64,000 nucleotides of DNA from Streptomyces profundus (lineage in GTDB: Bacteria; Actinomycetota; Actinomycetes; Streptomycetales; Streptomycetaceae): NCBI RefSeq assembly GCF_020740535.1, contig NZ_CP082362.1, forward strand, positions 1,426,001 through 1,490,000, in the 5' to 3' direction. The translations under genes were made by a program, and so were the position numbers. Position 1 is the first letter of the stretch. Each line of letters starts with the position of its first letter. Below are positions 50,446-60,300 of this stretch, piece after piece. Below the pieces are notes generated by a model, which saw nothing but the letters and a program-made list of their open reading frames with translations, was not told where the DNA came from and searched no databases.

Positions 50446-52017
50446 TCAGGCGAAGCGGGCTGTCGCGCGGCTGGGCGGCGGGCGCCGGGGCTCGCGGTGG
50501 TTGACGCCCAGCGCGTCAAGCCGGGCGCCGTGCGCGGCCAGCCGTGCGGCGAACGAACGGGAGCCCCGTCCCGGCACGGCGCGCGCGGGGCTCCAGGCCA
50601 CCTCGGCGAGAGCTGCGAGCCGGGGGAAGGCGAGGTACTCGACATCGGCTGGCGTGGGCGCGAACTCGGTCCACAGCTGGGCCTGGGTGCCGAGCACCGA
50701 GCCGGCGGCGGTGCCGGGCCCTCCCGCCGGCATCGGGTCCCAGGCGTGGATGTCCCGCATGGTGACGGTGCCGTCCTGGCCGAGCGGTTCGCGCGGGTCG
50801 GCGGAGCGCGGGTAGTCCAGGTAGGTGCGCTCCCAGGGGGTGAGCACCACCCGGTGCCCGCGCGCCATGGAACGCGCCGCGTGCGCGCCCTGCGCGCCGG
50901 TGCGCCAGGCCATCGTCACCACCTCGGGCGGCAGTTGGCCGTCCCCCTCGTCCCAGGTGACGGGCGTGCGGCCATGTTCGATCAGATGGGAGGCGATCCG
51001 CCGCAGGAACCAGCCGCGCAGCGCGGCGGGTGCGGTCAGGCCCTCGGCGCGCATCCGGCGGAGCGCGGCGTCGGAGGTGGCCCACTCGGTGGTGGGGCAC
51101 TCGTCGCCGCCGATGTGCACATGACGGGCGGGGAACACCTCCATCACCTCGGTCAGCACCTCGCGGCAGAAGTCCAACGCGGCGTCGTGCACGCCGAGCA
51201 CGGACTCGCAGACCCCCCACTCGGGCCAGACCGGCAGCCGGCGCTCGGGGTGGTTGCCCAGGTGGGGGTAGGCGGCGATCGCCGCGCGGGTGTGCCCCGG
51301 CATCTCGATCTCGGGGACCACGGTGACGCCGCGCTCGGCGGCGTACGCGACCAGACCGGTCAACTCGGCGCGGGTGTAGGCGCCGCCGTGCGGGGTGCCG
51401 TCGTAGCGGTCGCTGCCGGCGCGGCCGACCATCGACTCGGCGCGCCAGGCCCCCACCTCGGTGAGCGCGGGGTGGCCGGGCACCGGCATCCGCCAGCCCT
51501 GGTCGTCCGTCAGGTGCAGGTGGAAGACGTTGAGCTTGTGCAGGGCGAGCAGGTCGACGAAGCGGTGCAGGAAGGCCATCGGCATGAAGTGCCTGGCCAC
51601 GTCCAGCATCGCGCCGCGCCAGGGGAAGCGGGGGCGGTCGGTGATCTCCGTCAGGGGCAGCCGCCAGGGCACGCCGGGCGCCGGCGTGTCGCCGAGGGCG
51701 GGTGGCGGGAGCGCCTGACGCAGGGTCTGCACGCCGTTGCGCAGCCCGGCGGGCGTCGCGGCGCGGAGCAGGACCGCCTCGGCGCCGACGGTCAGGCCGT
51801 AGCCCTCGGGGCCGAGGCCGGTCAGCGCGGGGTCGAGGGCGAGGGCGAGTTGGCCGTCGGCGTGGGCCGGCAGCGGCAGTCCGGTGGCGGGGGCGAGCGA
51901 CTCGCGCAGCAGTCGGGCGACGGGCTCGGTGCCCGGGGTGAGGCGCAGGGCGGTGCGCTCCGTGAGGGTGAAGTGGCCCGAGCGTTCGAGGAGATGGCGG
52001 GGCAGCGGGATGAGCAC
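50446..52017 (-). CDS. GH20 beta-N-acetylhexosaminidase
   Basis: 523 residues. GTG 52017 is chosen because GGAGG lies 7 bp upstream and the frame beyond it (to 52113) is not GH20-like. The N-terminal GH20b domain (LPRHLLERSGHFTLTERTALRL) precedes the TIM barrel with RGAMLDVARHFMPM and HLHLTDDQGWRMPV, and the catalytic Asp-Glu pair in HVHIGGDECPTTEW. No signal peptide, so it works in the cytoplasm on imported chito-oligosaccharides or glycan fragments and releases GlcNAc. It reads divergently from the importer operon, with an identical 12-bp word upstream of each. Confidence 0.92.
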   Translation of the reverse strand: MLIPLPRHLLERSGHFTLTERTALRLTPGTEPVARLLRESLAPATGLPLPAHADGQLALALDPALTGLGPEGYGLTVGAEAVLLRAATPAGLRNGVQTLRQALPPPALGDTPAPGVPWRLPLTEITDRPRFPWRGAMLDVARHFMPMAFLHRFVDLLALHKLNVFHLHLTDDQGWRMPVPGHPALTEVGAWRAESMVGRAGSDRYDGTPHGGAYTRAELTGLVAYAAERGVTVVPEIEMPGHTRAAIAAYPHLGNHPERRLPVWPEWGVCESVLGVHDAALDFCREVLTEVMEVFPARHVHIGGDECPTTEWATSDAALRRMRAEGLTAPAALRGWFLRRIASHLIEHGRTPVTWDEGDGQLPPEVVTMAWRTGAQGAHAARSMARGHRVVLTPWERTYLDYPRSADPREPLGQDGTVTMRDIHAWDPMPAGGPGTAAGSVLGTQAQLWTEFAPTPADVEYLAFPRLAALAEVAWSPARAVPGRGSRSFAARLAAHGARLDALGVNHREPRRPPPSRATARFA

Positions 52018-52383
52018 GGATGCCTCCGGTGGCGGACGGGCCCGGTGCCGACGCCCGGGGACCCGTCCTGCGACTTTCCAATTGGTCAACTGAAGGGCTG
52101 TGCTGGTAAGCAAAGTGGCAGCCTCGGCCGAACGGTGTCAAGGGCGGCGGCAGCCTTCCCCCTGGACCTCCCCGCCCGGCCCTGGCGGCGGGTGGCGGTA
52201 AGTTTCAGCGCCAACTCGACTAGCGACGGGTTGAGTTCGTTTCTTCCCCGGTTGTTTACATACGAACGGCACCGGCGGCCTTGACGCCCTCAAAGGTCTA
52301 TGCCAACTTCAACGTTCACGACGCAGGCAAGCCAATTGGTCAATCGATTCAGCGCCTTCCGCCTCTCGACCCCGAGGTGAACC
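52018..52383. promoter_or_regulatory. Divergent control region with two copies of CCAATTGGTCAA
   Basis: Between the GH20 gene (minus) and the importer (plus). The exact 12-bp word CCAATTGGTCAA is at 52078-52089, 61 bp from the GH20 start, and at 52332-52343, 41 bp before the importer start. Each contains a CCAATTGG palindrome and a TTGGTCAA half-site. On the minus strand the first copy gives TTGACC, a -35-like hexamer, so binding would block it. No gene is seen in this 366-bp interval. Confidence 0.6.
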
Positions 52384-53640
52384 GTGAAGATCCGTACCGT
52401 TGCCCTGGTCACCGCGCTTACCACCAGCATGCTCCTGACAAGCTGTTCGGACGACTCGTCGGACGGCGGGGACGGGCGGACGACCATCGACGTCTGGCTG
52501 ATGCGCGACAGCGTGAGCCAGGAGTTCCAACAGGAGTTCGTCGACGCCTTCCACGAAGCCCATCCGGACATCAGGGTGAACGTCCAGATCCAGGAGTGGA
52601 ACGGGGTGGGCCAGCGTGTCACGGCCGCCCTGGCCAGCAACGACGCGCCCGATGTCATCGAGGTCGGCAACACCCAGGTCGCCCAGTACGCGGCCAGCGG
52701 CGGCGTCACCGACCTGACCGACCGCGTCGAGGAGTTGAACGGCGCCGACTGGATTTCGGGGCTCGCCGAACCCGGCGCCGTGGACGGGCGGCAGTACGGC
52801 ATCCCGTACTACGCGGCCAACCGGGTGGTCATCTACCGCACCGACCTCTTCGAGGCCGCCGGCATCGACCCGGCCGAACTGACCACCAGGGACGCCTGGT
52901 TGGCCGCCACCGAGACCCTGAACGAGCCCGAGGGGCAGCAGGGTGTCTATCTGCCGGGGCAGAACTGGTACGCCCTGGCCGGCTTCGTCTGGGACGAGGG
53001 CGGCGAGCTGGCCGTCGAGACGGCCGACGGCTGGGAGGGCACGCTCGACACGCCTGAGGCGCTGGCCGGCATGGACTTCTACCAGCGGTTGCAGAGCCTG
53101 GGCCAGGGCCCGCGCGACTCGGACGAGGCGCAGCCGCCCCAGGTCGAGGTGTTCGCCGGCGAGGAGGTCGCCCAGATCATCGCGGTGCCGGGCGGCGCCA
53201 ACCTGATCGTGGAGCGGAACCCCGAACTGGAGGGCAGGATCGGCTTCTTCCCGATCCCCGGCAAGACGCCCGACACCCCGGGCGCCGTCTTCACGGGCGG
53301 CTCCAACCTGATCATCCCGGCCGCTTCCGGCGACCAGGACGCCGCCTACACCTTCATCCAGGAGCTGACCGGCGAGACCTGGCAGCGGGAGCTCTCCCGG
53401 GCCATGAGCTATGTGCCCAACCGCACCGGGCTCGCCGACGCCGTCGCCGACGAGCCCGGCACCGCCGCGATGGCGGTGGGCGCCGCCGAGGGGCGCGCCA
53501 CGCCCAACACCCCCGACTGGGCGGCCGTCGAGGCCGAGAACCCGATCAAGGACTACATGACGGCCGTGCTCACCGGCGGCGATCCGGAGGCCGCGGCCCG
53601 GGAGGCGTCCGAGGTGATCACCCGGGCGCTGAACCCCTGA
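52384..53640 (+). CDS. CUT1 ABC sugar-binding lipoprotein (amino-sugar type)
   Basis: 418 residues, GTG 52384 after GAGGTGA. Lipobox SMLLTSC, then an Asp/Ser linker and an SBP family 1 fold: TIDVWLMRDSVSQEF, EWNGVGQRVTAALASNDAPDVIEVGNTQ, AYTFIQELTGETWQREL and PNRTGLADAVADEPG at the C-terminus. The pattern resembles NgcE and its relatives, which bind GlcNAc or chitobiose, consistent with the GH20 beside it. It delivers sugar to the two permeases that follow. No ATPase gene is nearby. Confidence 0.85.
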   Translation: MKIRTVALVTALTTSMLLTSCSDDSSDGGDGRTTIDVWLMRDSVSQEFQQEFVDAFHEAHPDIRVNVQIQEWNGVGQRVTAALASNDAPDVIEVGNTQVAQYAASGGVTDLTDRVEELNGADWISGLAEPGAVDGRQYGIPYYAANRVVIYRTDLFEAAGIDPAELTTRDAWLAATETLNEPEGQQGVYLPGQNWYALAGFVWDEGGELAVETADGWEGTLDTPEALAGMDFYQRLQSLGQGPRDSDEAQPPQVEVFAGEEVAQIIAVPGGANLIVERNPELEGRIGFFPIPGKTPDTPGAVFTGGSNLIIPAASGDQDAAYTFIQELTGETWQRELSRAMSYVPNRTGLADAVADEPGTAAMAVGAAEGRATPNTPDWAAVEAENPIKDYMTAVLTGGDPEAAAREASEVITRALNP

Positions 53641-53673
53641 CCGGCTCGGCAGACGGAACCGAAGGGAACGAAG

Positions 53674-54654
53674 ATGTCGGTCATCGGCCAGCGTCCCCGT
53701 CCCGCCGCCAAAACCGGAGGCGCTCCCCCGGCGCGCGGCGACGAGCCGGCACCGCGCCGCCGCGCGCGTGGCTCCGGTTGGTGGCCCTATCTGCTGATCG
53801 CCCCGACCGTGCTGGGCACGGCCGCGCTGCTGCTGGTCCCGCTGCTGCGCGGCCTGCTGATCTCGGTCCAGGACTTCAAGCTGCGCGAACTCGTCAACGG
53901 GGACGCGAAGTTCGTCGGCCTGGACAACTACGGCACGCTGCTGGGCGACCCCAGGTTCTGGGAGGTGGTGCGGCGCACCTTCCTCTTCATGGCGGTCAAC
54001 GTGGTGCTGATCGTCGGCGTGGGCACCCTGGTCGCGCTGCTGATCGAGCGGCTCGGCAGGTTCGGCAGAACGGCCGTGCTCAGCGGTCTCGTGCTGGCCT
54101 GGGGGATGCCGGTGGTCGCGGCGACCACCGTCTTCCAGTGGATGTTCCACTCCGAGTACGGAGTGGTCAACTGGGCCCTGACCAGTCTGGGTTTCGACTC
54201 CTTCGACCGCTACGCCTGGTTCGCCAACGGGACCGCGGCGTTCGCCATCGTGGTCTTTCTGGTGGTCTGGCAGTCCGTGCCGTTCGCGGCGATCACCCTC
54301 TACGCCGGGTTGACCACCGTGCCCAGGGAGCTCCACGAGGCGGCCAGGCTGGACGGGGCGAGCGCCTTCCAGACGTTCCGCACCATCACCTTCCCGATGC
54401 TCAGGCCGCTCTTCATGCTGGTGATCTGCCTCGAAGTGATCTGGACCTTCCGGGCGTTCGTGCAGATCTGGGTGATCACCCAGGGCGGCCCGGGAGACGC
54501 CACCACCATCCTGCCGGTCTACGCCGTGCAGACCGCGCTGTCCGCGCAGCGCTACGACCTGGGCACGGCGGCCTCCATGATCACCGTGCTGCTGATGTCC
54601 AGCGTGCTGGTCATCTACTTCCGTCAGCTCTACCGCCAGGAGGCCGAGCTGTGA
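53674..54654 (+). CDS. CUT1 ABC permease (NgcF-like)
   Basis: 326 residues, ATG 53674 after GAAGGGAACGAAG. After a basic N-terminus rich in Arg and Pro come six membrane segments (WWPYLLIAPTVLGTAALLLVPLL first). The EAA loop is ELHEAARLDGASAFQTFRTITFPMLRPL, and the C-terminus is complete. It forms the membrane channel with the next gene, whose GTG overlaps its stop (GTGA). Confidence 0.88.
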   Translation: MSVIGQRPRPAAKTGGAPPARGDEPAPRRRARGSGWWPYLLIAPTVLGTAALLLVPLLRGLLISVQDFKLRELVNGDAKFVGLDNYGTLLGDPRFWEVVRRTFLFMAVNVVLIVGVGTLVALLIERLGRFGRTAVLSGLVLAWGMPVVAATTVFQWMFHSEYGVVNWALTSLGFDSFDRYAWFANGTAAFAIVVFLVVWQSVPFAAITLYAGLTTVPRELHEAARLDGASAFQTFRTITFPMLRPLFMLVICLEVIWTFRAFVQIWVITQGGPGDATTILPVYAVQTALSAQRYDLGTAASMITVLLMSSVLVIYFRQLYRQEAEL

Positions 54655-55529
54655 CCACCGCACTCCCGCGTCCCGCCCCGGCCGGTGCGCCGGTGCCGCC
54701 GCGCCGGCGGCGACGGCGTCCGCTGCGCAGCGCGGCGGCGGTCGTGGTCTTCGTCTTCTGCACGTTCCCGGTGTACTGGATGTTCTCCACGGCGCTGAAG
54801 CCGGCCGGCGACATCCAGACGGACGAGCCCAAGCTGGTCCCGTTCAGCTGGACGTTCGACCACTTCCGGACGGCGATGGCGGCGGACGGGTTCTGGCTGT
54901 TCTGGCGCAACAGCCTGCTGTTGACGGTGGGCGCCGTGCTGCTGGCGCTGGTGGTGGCGCTGGCCGCCGCGTTCGCCGTGGCCAGGATGCGGTGGCGCGG
55001 CCGGCGGCAGTTCCTGTTGATGGTGTTCGCCGCCCAGATGGCGCCCTGGGAGTCATTGATCATCCCCATCTACATCATGTACCGGGACACCGACCTGTTG
55101 GACCGGCTGCCGGCGCTGACCCTGGTCTACTTCATGATCACGCTGCCGTTCACCATCGTGGTGCTGCGCAACTTCCTGGCCACCGTGCCACCGGAGTTGG
55201 AGGAGGCCGCCCAGGTGGACGGCTGCACCCGGCTCGGCGCGTTCCGCCGGGTGATCTTCCCGTTGCTGGCACCGGGGTTGATGGCGACATCGCTGTTCGG
55301 CTTCATCACCGCGTGGAACGAGTTCGCCTACGCCAACTTCCTGATCATCAACAACCAGGACGCGCGCACCCTGCCGGTGTGGCTGACGTCCTTCCAGAAC
55401 ACGTTCGGCACCGACTGGGGCGCGACCATGGCGGCGTCCACGCTCTTCGCCATCCCGGCGCTGTTGATCTTCCTGCTGCTCCAACGGCAGGTGACCTCCG
55501 GCTTCGCCTCGGGGGCGGTCAAGGGGTAG
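54651..55529 (+). CDS. CUT1 ABC permease (NgcG-like)
   Basis: 292 residues, GTG 54651 overlapping the previous stop. An Arg/Pro-rich N-terminus (PRRRRRRPLRSAAAVVVFVF) precedes six membrane segments. EAA loop ELEEAAQVDGCTRLGAFRRVIFPLL and the MalG-type C-terminus ITAWNEFAYANFLIINNQDARTLPVWL. It closes the importer operon; the NRPS/PKS genes begin 28 bp away on the opposite strand and converge on it. Confidence 0.88.
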   Translation: MTTALPRPAPAGAPVPPRRRRRRPLRSAAAVVVFVFCTFPVYWMFSTALKPAGDIQTDEPKLVPFSWTFDHFRTAMAADGFWLFWRNSLLLTVGAVLLALVVALAAAFAVARMRWRGRRQFLLMVFAAQMAPWESLIIPIYIMYRDTDLLDRLPALTLVYFMITLPFTIVVLRNFLATVPPELEEAAQVDGCTRLGAFRRVIFPLLAPGLMATSLFGFITAWNEFAYANFLIINNQDARTLPVWLTSFQNTFGTDWGATMAASTLFAIPALLIFLLLQRQVTSGFASGAVKG

Positions 55530-55557
55530 GTCCCGACCGCCCACGAGCGCGGACGGG

Positions 55558-57315
55558 TCAGCTCTCGTTCTCGATCTGGTTCTCGTTCTCGATCTCGTCG
55601 AGCAGCGAGGCCAGCGGGCCCTCCGCCGTGACGCGCACCTCGGCGGCGACGCGGGCGGCCAACTCGCGCAGCGGGGCCTCCTCAAGGAAGAGGGTGATGG
55701 GCACCTCGACGCCATGCTCGTCGCGGAGCCGGCCGATGAGGTGGACGGCGGTGAGGGAGTCGCCGCCGGCCTCGAAGTAGCCGACGTCCAGCGCCTCGTC
55801 GCCCGGCAGCTCCAGCGCCTCGATCAGCAGTGCGTGGACCCGCGCGGTGAGGTCAGCCGGCTCCGCCGGAGCCTCGGCCGCCACGGCGGGAGCGGCGGCG
55901 GGGGCCGAGCCGGGGAAGCGCAGCGCGGGGTAGGACTCCCGGGTGAAGGCGCGGGGCGTCGGCGCGGCCCGGCGGGCGCCAGGGGAGCGCTCCGGTGCCT
56001 CCGTCAGCACGGCGTGCACGTTGGTGCCGCCGATGCCGACCGAGCTGACGCCCGCGAGACGGGGCACGCCGACCGCGCCTGCCCACGGCTCGCACGCGCG
56101 CGGCAGCCGGAAGGGACCCTCGTCCAAGCCGAGTTCGGGGTTCGCGTCGCTGACGCCCGCGGAGGGGACCAGGGTACGGTGGCGCAGCATCAGCGCCGTC
56201 TTGATCAGCGCGGCGACGCCGGCCGCCGCGTCCAGATGCCCGATGTTGGCCTTCACCGAGCCGAGCGCGACCCGGCCACGTCCGGCGCCGGCGAAGGCCG
56301 TCGCCGCCGCCTCGGCCTCGACGCGGTCGCCGAGCCTGGTGCCGGTGCCGTGCGCCTCCAGGCACCGGGCCTGGGCCGGGTCGAGCCCGGCGGCCGACCA
56401 GGCCTCCTCGATGGCGGCGGTCTGCCCGGCGACGCCTGGTGCGGTGAAACCGACCTTCCCCGCCCCGTCGTTGGTGATCGCGGTGCCTCGGATCACCGCG
56501 TGGATCGGATCGCCGTCGGCGAGGGCGTCCTCCAGGCGGCGCAGCACCACCAGGCCGACGCCGTTGCCGGGGACGGTGCCGGAGGCGCGCTCGTCGAACG
56601 GGCGGCAGCGGCCGTCAGGGGCGTAGACGCCGCCCTCGTAGTAGGTGTAGCCGCGCGGTTCGACGGCGTCCACGGCGACGCCGCCGGCGAGCGCCGCGTC
56701 GCACTCGCCGCCCAACAGCGCCTGGACGGCGAGGTGGACGGCGGCCAGCGAGGTGGAGCAGGCGGTCCCCACCGTCATGCTGGGCCCGTCGAGGCCGAGC
56801 CGGTAGGAGATCCAGGGGGCGAGGAACTCCCGGTCGGTGAGGATGCGCAGCTGGGTCGCGCCGAGGGTGGTGGCCAGTCGGCGGTCGCCGCTGGCGGCCA
56901 GCAGGTGTTCGGTGAGGCTGCCGCCGACATAGACCGCGGTCTTGGCCGGCGCCTTCTCCGGGTGGTAGCCGGCGTCCTCAAGGGCGGCCCAGGCGCTCTC
57001 CAGCAGCAGCCGGTGCTGTGGGTCGAGCGCGGCGGCCTCGGCGCGGTGGAAGCCGAAGGCGGCGGCGTCGAACCGGTCGGCGTCGGCCAGCCAGCCCTTG
57101 GTCGGAACGTAGGCGGGGTGGCTCAGCTCGTCCTCGGGGACGCCGGCGGCGCGCAGCTCGTCGGCGGTGAAGTCCCGCAGGGAGCAGACGCCCTGGCGCA
57201 GGTTGGACCAGTAGACGTCCAGGTCGGCGGCGCCGGGGAACCGGCCGTGCATGCCGGTGATCGCGACGGAGCCGGCGGCGTCCTCGGCGGTCGGGGCGGA
57301 AGCGGGATGCGTCAC
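55558..57315 (-). CDS. Ketosynthase-acyl carrier protein (KS-ACP), no AT
   Basis: 585 residues, GTG 57315 overlapping the NRPS stop (GTGA). The KS has the active-site Cys in VGTACSTSLAAVHLA and both His residues in CLEAHGTGTRLGD and VKANIGHLDAAAG, so condensation activity is intact. After a Pro/Ala linker the ACP has the phosphopantetheine Ser in EAGGDSLTAVHLIG. There is no acyltransferase, reductase or thioesterase in the protein. It is the last gene of the visible unit, and its tail is an Asn/Glu repeat (EIENENQIENES). Malonyl loading would have to come in trans; alternatively the KS only transfers a chain. Confidence 0.87.
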   Translation of the reverse strand: MTHPASAPTAEDAAGSVAITGMHGRFPGAADLDVYWSNLRQGVCSLRDFTADELRAAGVPEDELSHPAYVPTKGWLADADRFDAAAFGFHRAEAAALDPQHRLLLESAWAALEDAGYHPEKAPAKTAVYVGGSLTEHLLAASGDRRLATTLGATQLRILTDREFLAPWISYRLGLDGPSMTVGTACSTSLAAVHLAVQALLGGECDAALAGGVAVDAVEPRGYTYYEGGVYAPDGRCRPFDERASGTVPGNGVGLVVLRRLEDALADGDPIHAVIRGTAITNDGAGKVGFTAPGVAGQTAAIEEAWSAAGLDPAQARCLEAHGTGTRLGDRVEAEAAATAFAGAGRGRVALGSVKANIGHLDAAAGVAALIKTALMLRHRTLVPSAGVSDANPELGLDEGPFRLPRACEPWAGAVGVPRLAGVSSVGIGGTNVHAVLTEAPERSPGARRAAPTPRAFTRESYPALRFPGSAPAAAPAVAAEAPAEPADLTARVHALLIEALELPGDEALDVGYFEAGGDSLTAVHLIGRLRDEHGVEVPITLFLEEAPLRELAARVAAEVRVTAEGPLASLLDEIENENQIENES

Positions 57316-60300
57316 GGTGTGCTGCCTTTCCGGGGTCGGGCGCCGCGGCCCGAGGTGAGGCGTCGGCGGCGGTCCTGGCCGCGCCGCGCGGCGTCACTGT
57401 CGCCGTCCGGGATCGCCGGACGGTGGTGTGGTCGGTCCAGGTGGGCCGCGAGGGCGGCCAGGCTGGGGTGCCGGAAGAGGTCGACCAGGGTGAGGCCCTG
57501 GCCCGGTGCTCCGTCGGTCGGCTCGTTGAGCGCTTCGAGGACGGCGAGCAGCCGGACGGAGTTGCCGCCGAGGTCGAAGAAGTTGTCGTGGGCGCCGATC
57601 CGGTCATGGCCCAGCACCTCGGCCCAGACGGCGGCGACCCGCCGTTGGGTGTCGGTCTCGGGTTCGACATGGGGTCGTTCCGGGTCGGCGGCGGCCCGGT
57701 GCGGCGCGGGCAGCCGGGCGCGTTCGACCTTGCCCGAGCGGTTCAGCGGGAGTTCGTCGAGGTGGGTGACGTACTCGGGGACCATATAGCTCGGCAGCCG
57801 CTCGGCGAGGTGGAGGCGCAGCGCGGCCTCGGTGGGGCGGCGTCCTTCGGCCGGCACCACATAGGCCGCCAGATGGCGGTCGGCGGCCTCGCCGCGCACA
57901 TCGGCGGCGGCCATCGCGACATCCGGATGTCCCGCCAACACGCTCTCGATCTCGCCGAGTTCGACGCGGAAGCCGCGCACCTTGACCTGGGTGTCGATGC
58001 GCCCGAGGTAGTGCAGCCGGCCGTCCGCGTCGAAGCGCCCCAGGTCGCCGGTGCGGTACATGCGCGATCCAGGGGGGCCGTAGGGGTCGGCGACGAAGCG
58101 TTGGGCGGTCAGCCCTGGGCGCCCCGGGTAGCCACGGCCGAGGCTGGCGCCGGCGATATGGATCTCGCCCGTGACGCCGACCGGGACGGGGCGCAACCCC
58201 GAGTCGAGCACCGTCACCCGGGCGCCCGGCACCGGCTCGCCGATGGCCACGGGGACGCCGGGCCGCAGGTCCTCGGTGGTGGCGTAGACGGTGGCCTCGC
58301 TGGGGCCGTAGGCGTCGACGACGCGGCGGCCCGGCGCCGACCAGCGTTCGACCAGCTCGGCCGGGCAGGCCTCGCCGCCCACCACCAGGCTCCGCAGGTC
58401 GGGCAGGCGCCCCTCGGGCTCGGGGATGGAGAGGGCGGCGGACGGCGGCAGGAACACATAGCTGATGCGGGAGTCGCGCAGCCGGGCCAGCAGCGGTTCG
58501 CCGAGGCGCTCGTCGTCGCCGGCGATATGCAGCTCGGCGCCCACGGTCCAGGTGAGGAAGAGATCGGAGACGGCCACGTCGAACCCGAAGTTGACGTACT
58601 GGAGCACCCGGTCGTCGGCGTCCAGCGGGAAGGCGGCGCGGACGGCCACGCAGAGGTTGGCGAGGGCCCGGTGTTCCACGGCGATGCCCTTGGGGGTGCC
58701 GGTGGAGCCCGAGGTGTAGAGGAGGTAGGCGAGGTTCCTCGGGGTGGGCGCGGGCGGCGGCTCGGCCGGCGCCCGCACGGCCTGCTCGACGTCGGCCCTG
58801 AGCACCGGCGGGCCGAGCTGGTCGGCGAGGGGCGCGGTGGTCGCGTCGGCGAGCAGCAGCGGCGCGGCGGAGTCGCCGACCATGTAGCGCAGCCTGGCCA
58901 CCGGGTGCCCCGGGTCGAGCGGGAGGTAGGCGCCGCCGGCGCGCAGCACGGCCAGCGCGGCGACGGCCATCTCGACCGAACGGGGCAGCAGCAGGCCGAC
59001 GACGGTGTCGGGCCGCACCCCGGCGGCGCGCAGCCGGGCCGCCAACCGGTCGGCCCGGTCGAGGAGTTGGCGGTAGCTGAGGGTGGTCTCCCGGTAGTGC
59101 AGGGCGGGCGCTTCGGGCCGCAGCGCGGCCTGTGCGGCGATCAGCTCCGGCACCAGCGGCTGCGGCGGGGCGGCTTCGGCCGTCCGGTCGCCGATCTTCG
59201 CGAGCCAGTCCCGTTCGTCGGCGGGGAGCAGCGTGGCGGCCCTGATCGGTGCGTCGGGCGCGGCCAGCAGGGAGTCCAACAGGGTCTCGAAGGCGCGCAC
59301 CCAGCGCCTGGCCGTGTCCTGGCCGATGAGGTCGGTGGAGTGGATCAGCGAGGCGACCAGCTCGTCGCCGATCCGCTCCACATAGAGCAGCAGGTCGAAC
59401 TTGGCCGTGTCCAGGGGGAGTTCGACGCGCCGGGTGTCGGTGTTCGCCAGGTCGAGGACGAGTCGGGTGTCGTCGTCGTAGGCGAACATCACCTGGACCA
59501 GGGGGTCGTGGCCGACGGCCCGGTGCGGAGCCACCGCGTCCACGACGGCTTCGAAGGGGGCGTCCTGATGGGACTGGCCGGCCAGCAGCCGCTCCCGCAC
59601 CCGGTCGATCAGCTCGGCGAAGCTCGGCTCCCCGGCCAGCTCGCAGCGGATGGCGAGGGTGTTGGTCAACATGCCGACCATGTCGTGGAGTTCGGGCCGG
59701 TCGCGCCCCGAGACCGGCACCCCGACGACCAGGTCGTCCTGGTCGCTGAGCCGGCCGAGGAACGCGGCGAAGGCGGCGAGGAGGGCCATGAACGGGGTGC
59801 CCTGGCGGGCCCTGGCCAGCTCGCCGACCCTGGTCAGCGTCGCGGGTGGCAGCACGAAGCGGACCACGCCGCCGTCCGTGGTGCGCCGGGCCGGCCGGGG
59901 CCGGTCGACGGGGAGCGCGGTGGTGTCGGGGGCGCCGGCCAGCTGCCCGGCCCAGTGCGCGACGGCCTCGGCGTAGCCGCCGGCGGCCAGCCGCTCCCGC
60001 TGCCAGACGGCGTAGTCCGGGTACTGGAGCGCTGGTTCGGGGAGCGCGGTGGAACGCTCGGGTGGGCCGTCGGTGAACGCGGCGTAGTCGGCGGAGAGTT
60101 CGCGCAGCATCTGCTGCAACGACCAGCCGTCGCAGACCAGATGGTGCGCCACCAGCAGCACACGGTGGCTGCCGTCGGCCACGGCGTAGAGCGAGCAGCG
60201 CAGCAGCGGGCCCGTCTCGGTGTCGAAGGGGCGGGCCGCCTCGGTCAGCATCCGCGTCTCGACGTCGCCGGCCGGCACCCGGGCGTGGTGGGTCACCTCG

